This document shows positions 35,170-44,404 of a stretch of 64,000 bases of DNA, piece by piece. Source of the stretch: Pedobacter mendelii (GTDB taxonomy: Bacteria > Bacteroidota > Bacteroidia > Sphingobacteriales > Sphingobacteriaceae); contig NZ_BMDJ01000014.1 of the NCBI RefSeq assembly GCF_014635725.1, positions 16,782 through 80,781 of the forward strand. The letters run 5' to 3'. Within the stretch, counting starts at the first letter, position 1. Each line of letters begins with the position of its first letter. The translations under genes were made by a program, and so were the position numbers. The notes under the pieces were generated by a model that made no database searches, was not told the origin of the DNA, and worked only from the letters and a program-made list of their open reading frames with translations.

Positions 35170-37875
35170 ATGAGCGTGGAAAAATACGTTTCCAAAAGGG
35201 ATTTCTCCAAAACAAAGGAACCTAAATCGGGAAAAAGTAATGATAAAGATAAACTGAATTTTGTTATTCAAAAGCATAATGCTTCTCGTTTACATTATGA
35301 TTTCAGATTGGAAATGATGGGGGTTTTAAAAAGTTGGGCAGTTCCAAAAGGTCCATCAACTGATCCTAAAACGAAGCGCCTTGCAATGATGGTTGAAGAT
35401 CATCCTTATGATTATAAAGATTTTGAAGGTGTTATTCCGAAAGGAGAATATGGCGGAGGAACTGTAATTGTTTGGGATAAAGGAACTTATGAGCCTATAG
35501 AAGAAATTAATGGGAAGAAGGCGCAGGAAAAATATTTAATTCATCAATTAAAAGAAGGTTCTCTAAAAATAAAACTTCAGGGAGAAAAACTGAAAGGAGA
35601 ATTTGCATTGGTTAAAACCAATGGAATGGGCGAAAATGGCTGGCTTTTAATTAAACATAAGGATGAGTTTGCTTCAGTAAAAGATATTACCAAGCAAGAT
35701 GAGTCAGTTCTATCAGGAAAAACGATAGAAAAAATGGAAAAAACTTCTGACAAAGTTTTGAAAGAAGGCTGCGAAGAAACACTAAGTACTGAAAAAAAAA
35801 CTACTGAAGAAAAGCTGGGAAAAAATATAAAAGAACAAAAACCTGATGAATTAAACATTAAGGCAATACTAAAAAAAGCAAATAAAACAGCCATTCCTAA
35901 CGGCATTAAACCTATGCTTGCTACATTGGTTGATGAGCCTTTTGATGATCCTGATTGGCATTACGAAGTTAAATGGGATGGTTACAGAGCGATAGCAAAA
36001 GTTAACAAGGGCGAAGTTGAGCTACTTTCCAGAAATAATAAATCATTTAATCAAAAGTTTTATCCAATTTATGATTTATTAAACAGTTGGAAAATTAATG
36101 CAGTTTTAGATGGTGAAATTTTAGTGCTTAATGATAAAGGTATCTCAAATTTTGGGTCGCTGCAAAATTGGCGTAGCGAGGCTGATGGTGAGCTTGTATT
36201 TTACGTTTTCGATTTGCTTTGGTATGATGGTAAAAATTTAATGGATTTGCCATTATTCCAACGTCAGGCAATACTTGCAGATATTTTGCCAATAAGTGAT
36301 GATAGGGTTAGGCTAAGTAAGGTTTTCAAAGCGAGTGGAATCGATTTTTTTGAGGCCGCGGATAGAATGGGTCTTGAGGGAATTATTGCTAAGAAATCAG
36401 ATGGTTTATATAGTCCTGATCGGCGTTCAAAAGAATGGCTTAAAATAAAAGTTCATAAGCGACAGGAAGTTGTTATTGCAGGTTTTACCAAGAATGAAGA
36501 TACTTCTAAATTATTTAGTTCGCTACTGTTAGGTGTTTACGAAAGTGGGAATCTTGAGTATGTGGGTAAAGTAGGAACAGGTTTTTCTGATAAGTTTCAG
36601 AAAAAAATTATGGAGCAATTTGTAAATCTGGTTATTGAAAGTAGCCCATTTGATATTATTCCAGACGTTAACAAACCATCGAGATTTAGAACAAACTCTC
36701 CAAAAACAAAAGTAACCTGGTTAAAACCTGAGGTGGTTTGCGAGGTAGCATTTACAGAAATAACTGATGATGGAGTTTTTCGACATCCTTCTTTTATGGG
36801 TATCCGTGAGGATAAAAAAGCTGAAGAAGTTATTCGGGAGAAAGAAGAAGCTACAGGTGAAATTATTGAAACTAAAGCGGTAAAATCTAAAAAAGTTGAT
36901 AAGCATTCTGCTGCAATAAAACCTCCAAAAGTTAAAGAGCCTAAAACCTTGCTTAATCCTACCGATGAAACTCAAGTGAGAAAACTTAAAGGTCATGAGT
37001 TAAAGTTTACCAATCTGAATAAGATATACTGGCCTGAAAATAAGGTTACTAAGCGTGATATGTTTAATTATTACTATCAGGTTGCAGATTATATTTTGCC
37101 GTACCTTAAAGATAGACCTCAATCACTCAATCGTTTTCCAGGCGGTATTTATGGGCCAAGTTTTTATCAAAAAGATGTAAAAGGTAAGGCACCCGACTGG
37201 GTAAAAACTTTTCCTTATGAGAATGGTGAAGGTGAGAAAAAAGAATATCTGGTTGGTGCCGATGTTGATAGTTTATTATGGATGGCTTCTTTAGGTTGTA
37301 TAGAAATCAATCCCTGGTTTAGCAGAATTCAAAATCCTGATAATCCGGATTATTGTGTAATTGATTTAGACCCCAATAAACATCCTTTCGACATGGTTGT
37401 TGAAGCGGCGATAGAAGTTAAAAAAGTTTTAGATGCTATTAATGTACCTTGTTATCCTAAAACATCGGGATCAACGGGAATGCATATCTACATTCCCTTA
37501 AATGCGAAATACAGCTATGACCAAAGTCAAATGTTTGCTAAAATAATTGTGAGTTTAGTTAATAAACAGATTCCTTCATTTACATCCTTAGAGCGAATGG
37601 TATCTGCCAGGAAAGGTAAAATGTATTTAGATTTTTTGCAAAACAGGCCTGGAGCAACAATTGCTGGTCCTTACTCTTTGCGGCCGAAAATAGGAGCAAC
37701 TGTATCTATGCCATTGCATTGGGATGAAGTTAAAGCTGGATTAAAAATGAAGGACTTTAATATATTTAACACAATGGAGCGTTTAAAAGTACAAGGAGAT
37801 TTATTTAAAGGTGTTTTGGGTAAAGGTATTGATTTAAAGAAAGCAATAGAAAAGGCGAAAAGTATTTTCGGATAA
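35170..37875 (+). CDS. ligD: DNA ligase D (3'-phosphoesterase, ligase, polymerase)
   Basis: The 901-residue three-domain enzyme repairs double-strand breaks by non-homologous end joining. Residues 1-190 are the 3'-phosphoesterase (HNASRLHYDFRLEMMG with His36, His42, Asp44). A lysine-rich linker leads to the ATP-dependent ligase domain with adenylated Lys268 in VKWDGYRA. The C-terminal primase-polymerase domain starts near residue 600 (LKFTNLNKIYWPENKVTKRD) and has VIDLDP metal ligands. The PE-ligase-Pol order is the usual one in Bacteroidetes. The Ku partner gene is not in this window. It has its own 140-base upstream region. Confidence 0.95.
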   Translation: MSVEKYVSKRDFSKTKEPKSGKSNDKDKLNFVIQKHNASRLHYDFRLEMMGVLKSWAVPKGPSTDPKTKRLAMMVEDHPYDYKDFEGVIPKGEYGGGTVIVWDKGTYEPIEEINGKKAQEKYLIHQLKEGSLKIKLQGEKLKGEFALVKTNGMGENGWLLIKHKDEFASVKDITKQDESVLSGKTIEKMEKTSDKVLKEGCEETLSTEKKTTEEKLGKNIKEQKPDELNIKAILKKANKTAIPNGIKPMLATLVDEPFDDPDWHYEVKWDGYRAIAKVNKGEVELLSRNNKSFNQKFYPIYDLLNSWKINAVLDGEILVLNDKGISNFGSLQNWRSEADGELVFYVFDLLWYDGKNLMDLPLFQRQAILADILPISDDRVRLSKVFKASGIDFFEAADRMGLEGIIAKKSDGLYSPDRRSKEWLKIKVHKRQEVVIAGFTKNEDTSKLFSSLLLGVYESGNLEYVGKVGTGFSDKFQKKIMEQFVNLVIESSPFDIIPDVNKPSRFRTNSPKTKVTWLKPEVVCEVAFTEITDDGVFRHPSFMGIREDKKAEEVIREKEEATGEIIETKAVKSKKVDKHSAAIKPPKVKEPKTLLNPTDETQVRKLKGHELKFTNLNKIYWPENKVTKRDMFNYYYQVADYILPYLKDRPQSLNRFPGGIYGPSFYQKDVKGKAPDWVKTFPYENGEGEKKEYLVGADVDSLLWMASLGCIEINPWFSRIQNPDNPDYCVIDLDPNKHPFDMVVEAAIEVKKVLDAINVPCYPKTSGSTGMHIYIPLNAKYSYDQSQMFAKIIVSLVNKQIPSFTSLERMVSARKGKMYLDFLQNRPGATIAGPYSLRPKIGATVSMPLHWDEVKAGLKMKDFNIFNTMERLKVQGDLFKGVLGKGIDLKKAIEKAKSIFG

Positions 37876-37882
37876 AGAAAAT

Positions 37883-38533
37883 TTAATCCATACCAAGAAA
37901 AACTTTATTTTCCATAACGTATTTTACCAATGTAGCGGTGTTGTTAAGACCAAGTTTATAGAGAATGTTTTTACGGTGTGTATCTACTGTTCTTACGCTT
38001 AAAAATAATATATCAGCGATTTCTGAATTAGTATTGCCATCCATAATCAGCTTCGCAATTTCGATTTCCCTTAATGAAAGTAGTTTTTGACTGTTCTTTT
38101 TAGAATTATCTCTCTGGCCAATTATAAATTCTTCCAGTACGTTTTCTATCTCATTACTTACATAATATTTCCCATTGATAACTTCATCAATTGCTATAAA
38201 AAGTGTTTTGTCGTCTGTATTTTTAAATAGATAAGAATTTGCACCAGCTTCCAGCATATTGAGCACACTTTTTCTATCGGCAGACATTGATAAAACGATT
38301 ATTTTAACTTCCGGAAAATCAGATTTAAGTATTTGTAAGGTTTGATAACCATTTAACAGCGGCATATTAATATCAAGCAGAATTACATCGGGCTTATCTT
38401 TCTTAATAATATCAATAGCTTCTAAACCATTATTTGCAGTTGCATAAACATTAAAATCTTTACGAACTGCTAAAATAAGTTTTAAGCCCTTTATCATCAT
38501 GTTATGATCATCCACAATAAGTATCTTAACCAT
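37883..38533 (-). CDS. NarL/FixJ-family response regulator
   Basis: The 216-residue protein has a receiver domain with phospho-acceptor Asp54 (VILLDINMP), Ser and Lys in VLSMSAD and LFKNTD, and a C-terminal LuxR helix-turn-helix (LSLREIEIAKLIMDGNTNSE, then IADILFLSVRTVDTHRKNIL). Its start shares bases with the stop of the upstream kinase (TAATG), so it is translated together with that kinase and is its cognate regulator. It converges on ligD with only seven bases between the stops. Confidence 0.92.
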   Translation of the reverse strand: MVKILIVDDHNMMIKGLKLILAVRKDFNVYATANNGLEAIDIIKKDKPDVILLDINMPLLNGYQTLQILKSDFPEVKIIVLSMSADRKSVLNMLEAGANSYLFKNTDDKTLFIAIDEVINGKYYVSNEIENVLEEFIIGQRDNSKKNSQKLLSLREIEIAKLIMDGNTNSEIADILFLSVRTVDTHRKNILYKLGLNNTATLVKYVMENKVFLGMD

Positions 38534-41500
38534 TAATTTAGCGTTTTAGTTTTTGCCTTAAAATTTATAGTAATAGTAGCTGCCAAGCCTCTGCCAGGCA
38601 ACGTATCGATATTAATATCTGCTTTTATTGCCTGTATATGTGCTTCGATATTTGATAATCCATAACCTCTTTTTATTGTTGCATAATCAAAACCTTTTCC
38701 GTCATCTTCATAAAGTAATATTACCTTATTATCCCTGTTTACAATAGAAATGTATATGTTTTCGGCCTCTGCATGTTTTATCGAATTATTTATAAGCTCC
38801 TGGCATATTCTATATAATGCGTATTGCTGTGTATTTTTCAAAATTGTATTAAATCCGACATTGTCTAAATGAATTTTGATGATTTTTAACTTATTAATAT
38901 TATCAACTAAATCGTGTAGGGCAAATACTAATCCGTTTTCATCCAGCGTCTTAGGGCTTAAGTTAATCAAAGTATTCCTTAAAACGTGTAAAGCCTGGTC
39001 TATATATTGTGCAGATAATTTTCTGAGCTCTCCACTTTGAATCATTTTGTTAATATCACCTGCAAGCAAATAGTGTTTTAACGATGATAGCTTCAAACCT
39101 AAATCATCGTGCAAATCATCTGCAATTCGCTTTCTATCTTCTTTTTGAAAGGTAATCATTTGCCGTATTTGTAATGCCTGCAAGTGTTTAATCCATCGTA
39201 AATATAAAATGAGCATTAGAATTCCGGTTAAAATTAAACCAATTATGATAATAGCAATAAACCACCATTTTTGCCAAAAAGGGGCATTAATTATGATAGT
39301 CATCACTATTTTGTTGCTACTAACTAAATCTGTAAGTTCAAAATTATAAGTTCCCGAAGGTATGTTTGGAAATCTTAATTCGCTATTCCCCATCACAGTA
39401 ACTTCTTTATTGTCATAACCAATCATTTTATACTTTATTTTCCTTTGAATTGGGTTAATATAGTCCATTGAGCTGTAGCCAATGGTTATGGTATTTTCAT
39501 TGTGATTGAGGTTTAATTTTTTTATTGTAACAGAATTGCCAGCTTTGTGATAAGGCTTATCATTAATTTGTATGGAAACAATTTTAGGGCAGCCACTGCT
39601 TTTATAAGGAATGGTTTTATTAGGGTTAAAGAGGTTTATTCCGTTTATGCCACCTATAGCAACCTGATCATCTTTAAGCATAGCGATACTTTCAGGATTA
39701 AAGACCATGCTTTGCAAACCATCGGAAGTGGTGTATTTAACGGAGTTATTTTTATTAGTATCAAAAAAATATAATCCGTTACTTGTACCTACCCAAAGAT
39801 TTTTATTTTTATCTGCAGTTATGCTTGAGCAATTGGCATCAATTAAAATTTCTTCTCTAAACGAAATGTTTTTAGTGTTAAATTTTAGAAGCCCCGAAGT
39901 AGTAGCTAAATATAAATTTCCGTTTAAAATTATGTTACCGTTTATTGCGTAAGGTGTTCTGCCGATTTCTTTAATGTAGTTAAATTTGCCATTATTAAAT
40001 CGATATAAATACATTGCTGTATAATACGTTTGAATTAATAATTCTTTATTAGAAATTTGAATTATTTGTTGAGTGTTGTTCCAGGGCAATGAACGGTTAA
40101 CATCATTAATCAAATCGAAAAATATTTCATTCCGCTCAGTGAACGTAACCTTCGCTACACCAAATTCTGTTGCAGCAAGTAAATTTCCATTGCAATATAC
40201 AATTTGATGAATATCTATTTTACCTTTAAATTTATTAGGGAAAGCCACTTTTAATTGATAGAATTTGTTTTTAATAGTTTTGTATAAATAAAATGAGCCG
40301 TTATTTATTTCTACTAATACATCTTTATTCTTTAAATGAATTAACTTACTTATTCCTAAACCCTTAAACATGCTTTTTAATAATTCAGATAAATCCTTAT
40401 TGTAAATTTTAAGTCCCGAACTTTTTGTGCCAAACCAAACCTGATTATCGTTCAACTTTAAAATTCTGCTAATATCATTATCAATAGTTTCTGCCTTAGT
40501 TATATATCTAGGGAATATCACCTGATTTAAATTTGTATAATCAAGCCCATAACGGTCGATACCTAAGAACAAATTATTCTTTTTATCAATATAAATCCTC
40601 CTTATGTAATTTGCTGAAATACTAAAAGGATCACCATCTAAATGTTTGTATTGAGTAATAAACCGCTCTGTTATTAAATCGAAAAGTAATAAGCCGCTTC
40701 CATTTGTACCAACTAACAGCCATGGTTTATCTGGATATTTAGCTATAGATGTTCCAATAAAAGGTTTGGTTTTATAATAACTAAAAATTTTATAAGTGTT
40801 TTTAACAGGGTTTAGCTTAATTATGCCTTTTTCTCCTGCAAGCCAAATTGATGTATCTGAAGAAATATAAGCATCCTCTACATGACTTATTAAATTAGGT
40901 TTTTTAGAAGACATAAAAAACTCAGAAGCACTTTTCTCTTTCCCTGCTTCAATTTTGTTTAAGTAAATTCCTTTAACACCCCTGCTTACAAACCAATCCA
41001 ACTCGTTGTAAAATAACTTTGGAGTGAATTGAAATCCGTTAGAAAACCCGGTTATTTTTTTTAGTTGATTATTATTACAACTGTAATTATAAATTTCTCC
41101 GGCTAGATAAACCCATAATTTGTTATCCTTATCAATATAAAATGGAAATGAATAATAGTTTTTTTGTAATTTAGGTAGAATAAATTTGAACGAACTAAAG
41201 CTATCCGCCTTTTTATTGTATTTAACTAAATTACTCTGAGAACCAATAATTAAATCGCCATTTTTATCTTCTATAATATTAGTAATATAATTACCAGGAA
41301 AATTTGTTCTGTTGTATTTTGTTTTTTTATAAGTAATACAATTTGTACCATCAAAACGATTAAGACCATTTTCTGTTCCAATCCATAAAAAATCATCTTT
41401 ATCGATATGTAATGCCCTTATTGTTGGGTCGCTTAATCCATTTTCTTGTGTTAAGTGCTTAAATAAGAGTGTTTTTTTGTTTTGAGAAAATGAATTATGA

Positions 41501-41574
41501 TGGCTTATAAATATTAGTAACAGGCTTAAAAGCAATTTAACATATTTATAAAAATACCTGAGTCTTTTTAACAT
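38533..41574 (-). CDS. Reg_prop/Y_Y_Y-type sensor histidine kinase
   Basis: The 1013-residue periplasmic-sensing kinase has a signal peptide, then two seven-bladed Reg_prop propellers (repeats such as LTQENGLSDPTIRALHIDKD, DFLWIGTENGLNRFD and NNLFLGIDRYGLDY). A Y_Y_Y domain follows near residue 690-760, then one membrane helix at about 768-790 and a HisKA_3 domain with His822 in IADDLHDDLGLKLSSLK. A HATPase domain with NNSIKHAEAENI and DDGKGFDY ends the protein. This is the type that senses oligosaccharides in polysaccharide utilisation, but here the receiver and output are in a separate coupled NarL protein, not fused as a hybrid. No PUL is adjacent. Confidence 0.93.
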   Translation of the reverse strand: MLKRLRYFYKYVKLLLSLLLIFISHHNSFSQNKKTLLFKHLTQENGLSDPTIRALHIDKDDFLWIGTENGLNRFDGTNCITYKKTKYNRTNFPGNYITNIIEDKNGDLIIGSQSNLVKYNKKADSFSSFKFILPKLQKNYYSFPFYIDKDNKLWVYLAGEIYNYSCNNNQLKKITGFSNGFQFTPKLFYNELDWFVSRGVKGIYLNKIEAGKEKSASEFFMSSKKPNLISHVEDAYISSDTSIWLAGEKGIIKLNPVKNTYKIFSYYKTKPFIGTSIAKYPDKPWLLVGTNGSGLLLFDLITERFITQYKHLDGDPFSISANYIRRIYIDKKNNLFLGIDRYGLDYTNLNQVIFPRYITKAETIDNDISRILKLNDNQVWFGTKSSGLKIYNKDLSELLKSMFKGLGISKLIHLKNKDVLVEINNGSFYLYKTIKNKFYQLKVAFPNKFKGKIDIHQIVYCNGNLLAATEFGVAKVTFTERNEIFFDLINDVNRSLPWNNTQQIIQISNKELLIQTYYTAMYLYRFNNGKFNYIKEIGRTPYAINGNIILNGNLYLATTSGLLKFNTKNISFREEILIDANCSSITADKNKNLWVGTSNGLYFFDTNKNNSVKYTTSDGLQSMVFNPESIAMLKDDQVAIGGINGINLFNPNKTIPYKSSGCPKIVSIQINDKPYHKAGNSVTIKKLNLNHNENTITIGYSSMDYINPIQRKIKYKMIGYDNKEVTVMGNSELRFPNIPSGTYNFELTDLVSSNKIVMTIIINAPFWQKWWFIAIIIIGLILTGILMLILYLRWIKHLQALQIRQMITFQKEDRKRIADDLHDDLGLKLSSLKHYLLAGDINKMIQSGELRKLSAQYIDQALHVLRNTLINLSPKTLDENGLVFALHDLVDNINKLKIIKIHLDNVGFNTILKNTQQYALYRICQELINNSIKHAEAENIYISIVNRDNKVILLYEDDGKGFDYATIKRGYGLSNIEAHIQAIKADINIDTLPGRGLAATITINFKAKTKTLN

Positions 41575-41660
41575 ACAATTGGCTTAACAATAAATAGTTA
41601 GTTTAAATCTACTAAAAAAGTTTACGTTAAAATGCTAAAAGTGCTGTTGCCAAAAACAAA

Positions 41661-41686
41661 TAATGCAGGATAAAAATCCTGCATTA
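41661..41686. terminator. Hairpin upstream of the Reg_prop kinase
   Basis: A perfect 11-bp stem (TAATGCAGGAT with ATCCTGCATTA) has an AAAA loop. Read on the minus strand it is followed by TTTGTTTTTGG, so it could block read-through from the glp operon into the kinase gene. Confidence 0.55.
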
Positions 41687-41826
41687 ATAACATTGCCTCT
41701 TCACGTATCAAGCTTGAAATCAGGTCTCACTTAATGTTATCGTTTCAAGTTAACAAAAAATGACTTGTATGGTTTGATAAATAAATAAGGAATTGGGTTT
41801 AATTTTTAGTTTTAACAATGCTAAGG

Positions 41827-41860
41827 AAATAAAAAAGGGATAGGCTAAAAAACCTATCCC
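41827..41860 (-). terminator. Rho-independent terminator of the glpDKF operon
   Basis: On the minus strand, GGGATAGG pairs with CCTATCCC around an eight-base loop and is followed by TTTTTTATTT. It lies about 245 bases past the glpF stop, giving the operon a long 3' untranslated region. Confidence 0.78.
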
Positions 41861-42106
41861 ATATCTAAACCCAAACATGCGCTCAAACATGAATGAATCA
41901 TTTAAGAAACAAATGTATTAAATATTGGTTTCAACTAATTTATTTTAGGTTAAAACTAACTTGAAATTATCAATTTAAATTGTCTGATTGGATTTTTTTA
42001 CAATCATGAAAGATCATTCATATTTTGAAAATCATTTATTTTATCTTCTTGAAGTAAATCAAAGTAGCGTATCAAATCAACGATTTAAAATAAAGTATAA
42101 GATTGT

Positions 42107-42844
42107 TTAATATTTGAAATTTAGAGCTAAGTAGAGTAATGCGGCTAAAGTTGCACCTATTACAGGGCCAAGGATAGGTACCCAAGCATAAGACCAGTCG
42201 CTTGTTCCTTTGCCTTTCATAGGGATTATGCTATGTATAATTCTTGGCCCCAAATCTCTAGCAGGATTTATAGCATAACCTGTTGTGCCTCCTAATCCTA
42301 GACCAATTACCCAAACCAAAAATGCCACAGGGATGGCACCGATAGAACCTAATCCGATTGTTGTCTTTTCTGTACCCATTTCTGCATTGGTAAAAAAGAA
42401 TATTACAAAAATGAGTACAAATGTTCCGATTATTTCCGAAAATAAATTCGACTTCAAATTTCTGATTGCTGGAGATGTTGCAAAGGCGGCAGCTTTTAAA
42501 CCTTTGTCTTCTGTAGCATCGAAATGGTCTTTGTAAATTACCCATACTAAAAACGAACCGCTCATAGCACCACAGAGTTGGGCAAGTATATAATAAGGAA
42601 CTTTTATCCAGGCAAATTTTTGCGTAATGGCCAAAGCAATTGTAACTGCAGGATTTAAATGCGCGCCACTATAGGGTGCAGCAATAACAACACCAACAAA
42701 AACTGCAAGCGCCCAGGCAGTAGTAATTACCATCCATCCGCTGTCGTTTCCTTTAGTTCCTTTTAGTACAACATTAGCAACAACGCCATTACCGAGAAGA
42801 ATTAGAAGGGCTGTACCCATAAATTCTGCAACAAATTCTGTCAT
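42107..42844 (-). CDS. glpF: Glycerol facilitator (MIP family aquaglyceroporin)
   Basis: The 245-residue channel passes glycerol across the inner membrane. It has six membrane helices and two half-helix NPA motifs: HLNPAVT (about residue 65) and INPARDLGPR (about residue 195). The aspartate after the second NPA (NPARD) is characteristic of glycerol-conducting rather than water-only members. It follows glpK with 48 bases between and is the last gene of the operon glpD-glpK-glpF. Confidence 0.94.
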   Translation of the reverse strand: MTEFVAEFMGTALLILLGNGVVANVVLKGTKGNDSGWMVITTAWALAVFVGVVIAAPYSGAHLNPAVTIALAITQKFAWIKVPYYILAQLCGAMSGSFLVWVIYKDHFDATEDKGLKAAAFATSPAIRNLKSNLFSEIIGTFVLIFVIFFFTNAEMGTEKTTIGLGSIGAIPVAFLVWVIGLGLGGTTGYAINPARDLGPRIIHSIIPMKGKGTSDWSYAWVPILGPVIGATLAALLYLALNFKY

Positions 42845-42892
42845 TTTTTATTTAATTAAATCCTGAATAATCAGATTGTATTAATATTTAAT

Positions 42893-44383
42893 TTATTCTT
42901 CTGCACAAACACGAGCAGCTTTTACAGCCCTGTTCCATCCTTTAATTCTTTCTGTATTATCAATGCCCTCTTTAGCAGAAAAAGTTTTGTTTATTTTCCA
43001 CTGTGAACGAATTTGGTCAATACTGTTCCAAAATCCTGTAGCCAAACCAGCAAGGTAGGCGGCACCTATTGCGGTAACCTCTGTTACTTCTGGTCGAATA
43101 ACCTTACACTTTAACAAATCTGCCTGAAACTGCATTAATAAATCATTTGCTGTGGCACCTCCATCAACCCTCAATTCGGTAATATTAATACCTGCGTCGG
43201 CTTCCATAGCTTTTAAAACATCCATTGTTTGATAGGCTATACTTTCTAATGCTGCTCTAGCTATATGCGATTTATTTGTGCCTCTGGTTAAGCCGGTAAT
43301 TGTACCTCTTGCATGCTGATCCCAATGTGGAGCGCCTAAACCCGCAAAAGCTGGTACAACATATACACCTTCCGTATCGGGAACTTTTCTCGCCAGGGTT
43401 TCTACATCAGCAGATTTGGATATCAATCCCATTTCATCTCTTAGCCATTGCACAACTGCACCACCAATAAAAATACTACCTTCCAAAGCATATTGGACAT
43501 CATCTTTAATTTTCCAGGCGATGGTTGTTAAAAGATTATTAGCAGAAATTTTTGGTTCAGTTCCGATATTCATCAGCATAAAACAACCCGTACCATAGGT
43601 GTTTTTCACCATGCCAACTTTTGTACACATTTGTCCGAATAGTGCAGATTGTTGGTCGCCGGCTATGCCTGCAATCGGAATTTTTGCAGCTAAAATATTT
43701 CCTGCTGTTTCTCCATAAATTTCGCTTGATGACTTTACTTCGGGCAGCATTTCTTCTGGTATACCAAAAAGTTCCAAAAGCTCTTTATCCCATTCCAAGC
43801 TATGGATATTGTAAATCATAGTTCTAGATGCATTAGTTACATCCGTTACATGAGTTTTTCCGGCTGTTAGTTTCCATATTAGCCAGCTATCAATAGTTCC
43901 AAAGGCTAATTTACCATCTTCGGCTTTTTCCTTTGCACCTTCAACGTTTTCTAAAATCCATTTGGCTTTTGTTGCAGAGAAATATGAATCGATAATTAAG
44001 CCTGTTTTTTCCTGAATTTTCTTTGCCAATCCTTTTGCTTTAATTTCATCGCAATATTTCGAAGTTCTTCTATCTTGCCAAACAATAGCATTATAAATAG
44101 GAATTCCGGTTTCCTTATCCCAAACTACAGTTGTTTCCCTTTGATTTGTTATCCCAATTGAATCGATATCCCTTGCTGATATTCCAGCTTTAACAATAAC
44201 TTCGGCTGCTACTGATAACTGTGTTGACCATATTTCCATAGGGTTATGTTCAACCCAACCAGCTTGTGGGTAAATTTGTGTAAATTCTTTTTGGGCAATG
44301 GCTACTATTTCACCATCGTGATTAAAAACAATTGCTCTCGAACTGGTGGTTCCCTGGTCGAGAGACAAGATAAACTTGCTCAT
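42893..44383 (-). CDS. glpK: Glycerol kinase
   Basis: The 496-residue FGGY-family kinase phosphorylates glycerol with ATP to glycerol 3-phosphate. The phosphate-1 loop is LDQGTTSSRAIVFN; WVEHNPMEIW, AIVWQDRRT, the adenosine-binding GGAVVQWLRDEMG and the late ELRVDGGATANDLLMQFQAD follow in the right order. Full length. It sits between glpD (21-base gap) and glpF. Confidence 0.97.
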   Translation of the reverse strand: MSKFILSLDQGTTSSRAIVFNHDGEIVAIAQKEFTQIYPQAGWVEHNPMEIWSTQLSVAAEVIVKAGISARDIDSIGITNQRETTVVWDKETGIPIYNAIVWQDRRTSKYCDEIKAKGLAKKIQEKTGLIIDSYFSATKAKWILENVEGAKEKAEDGKLAFGTIDSWLIWKLTAGKTHVTDVTNASRTMIYNIHSLEWDKELLELFGIPEEMLPEVKSSSEIYGETAGNILAAKIPIAGIAGDQQSALFGQMCTKVGMVKNTYGTGCFMLMNIGTEPKISANNLLTTIAWKIKDDVQYALEGSIFIGGAVVQWLRDEMGLISKSADVETLARKVPDTEGVYVVPAFAGLGAPHWDQHARGTITGLTRGTNKSHIARAALESIAYQTMDVLKAMEADAGINITELRVDGGATANDLLMQFQADLLKCKVIRPEVTEVTAIGAAYLAGLATGFWNSIDQIRSQWKINKTFSAKEGIDNTERIKGWNRAVKAARVCAEE

Positions 44384-44404
44384 AATTAAAATTTTGGTTA
44401 GGTA

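Larger units (their letters stand above)
41575..42106. other. 532-bp intergenic region with two hairpins
   Basis: No gene is visible. The two hairpins listed separately are its only clear elements; the rest is AT-rich with a few short frames that lack coding character. Confidence 0.6.
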
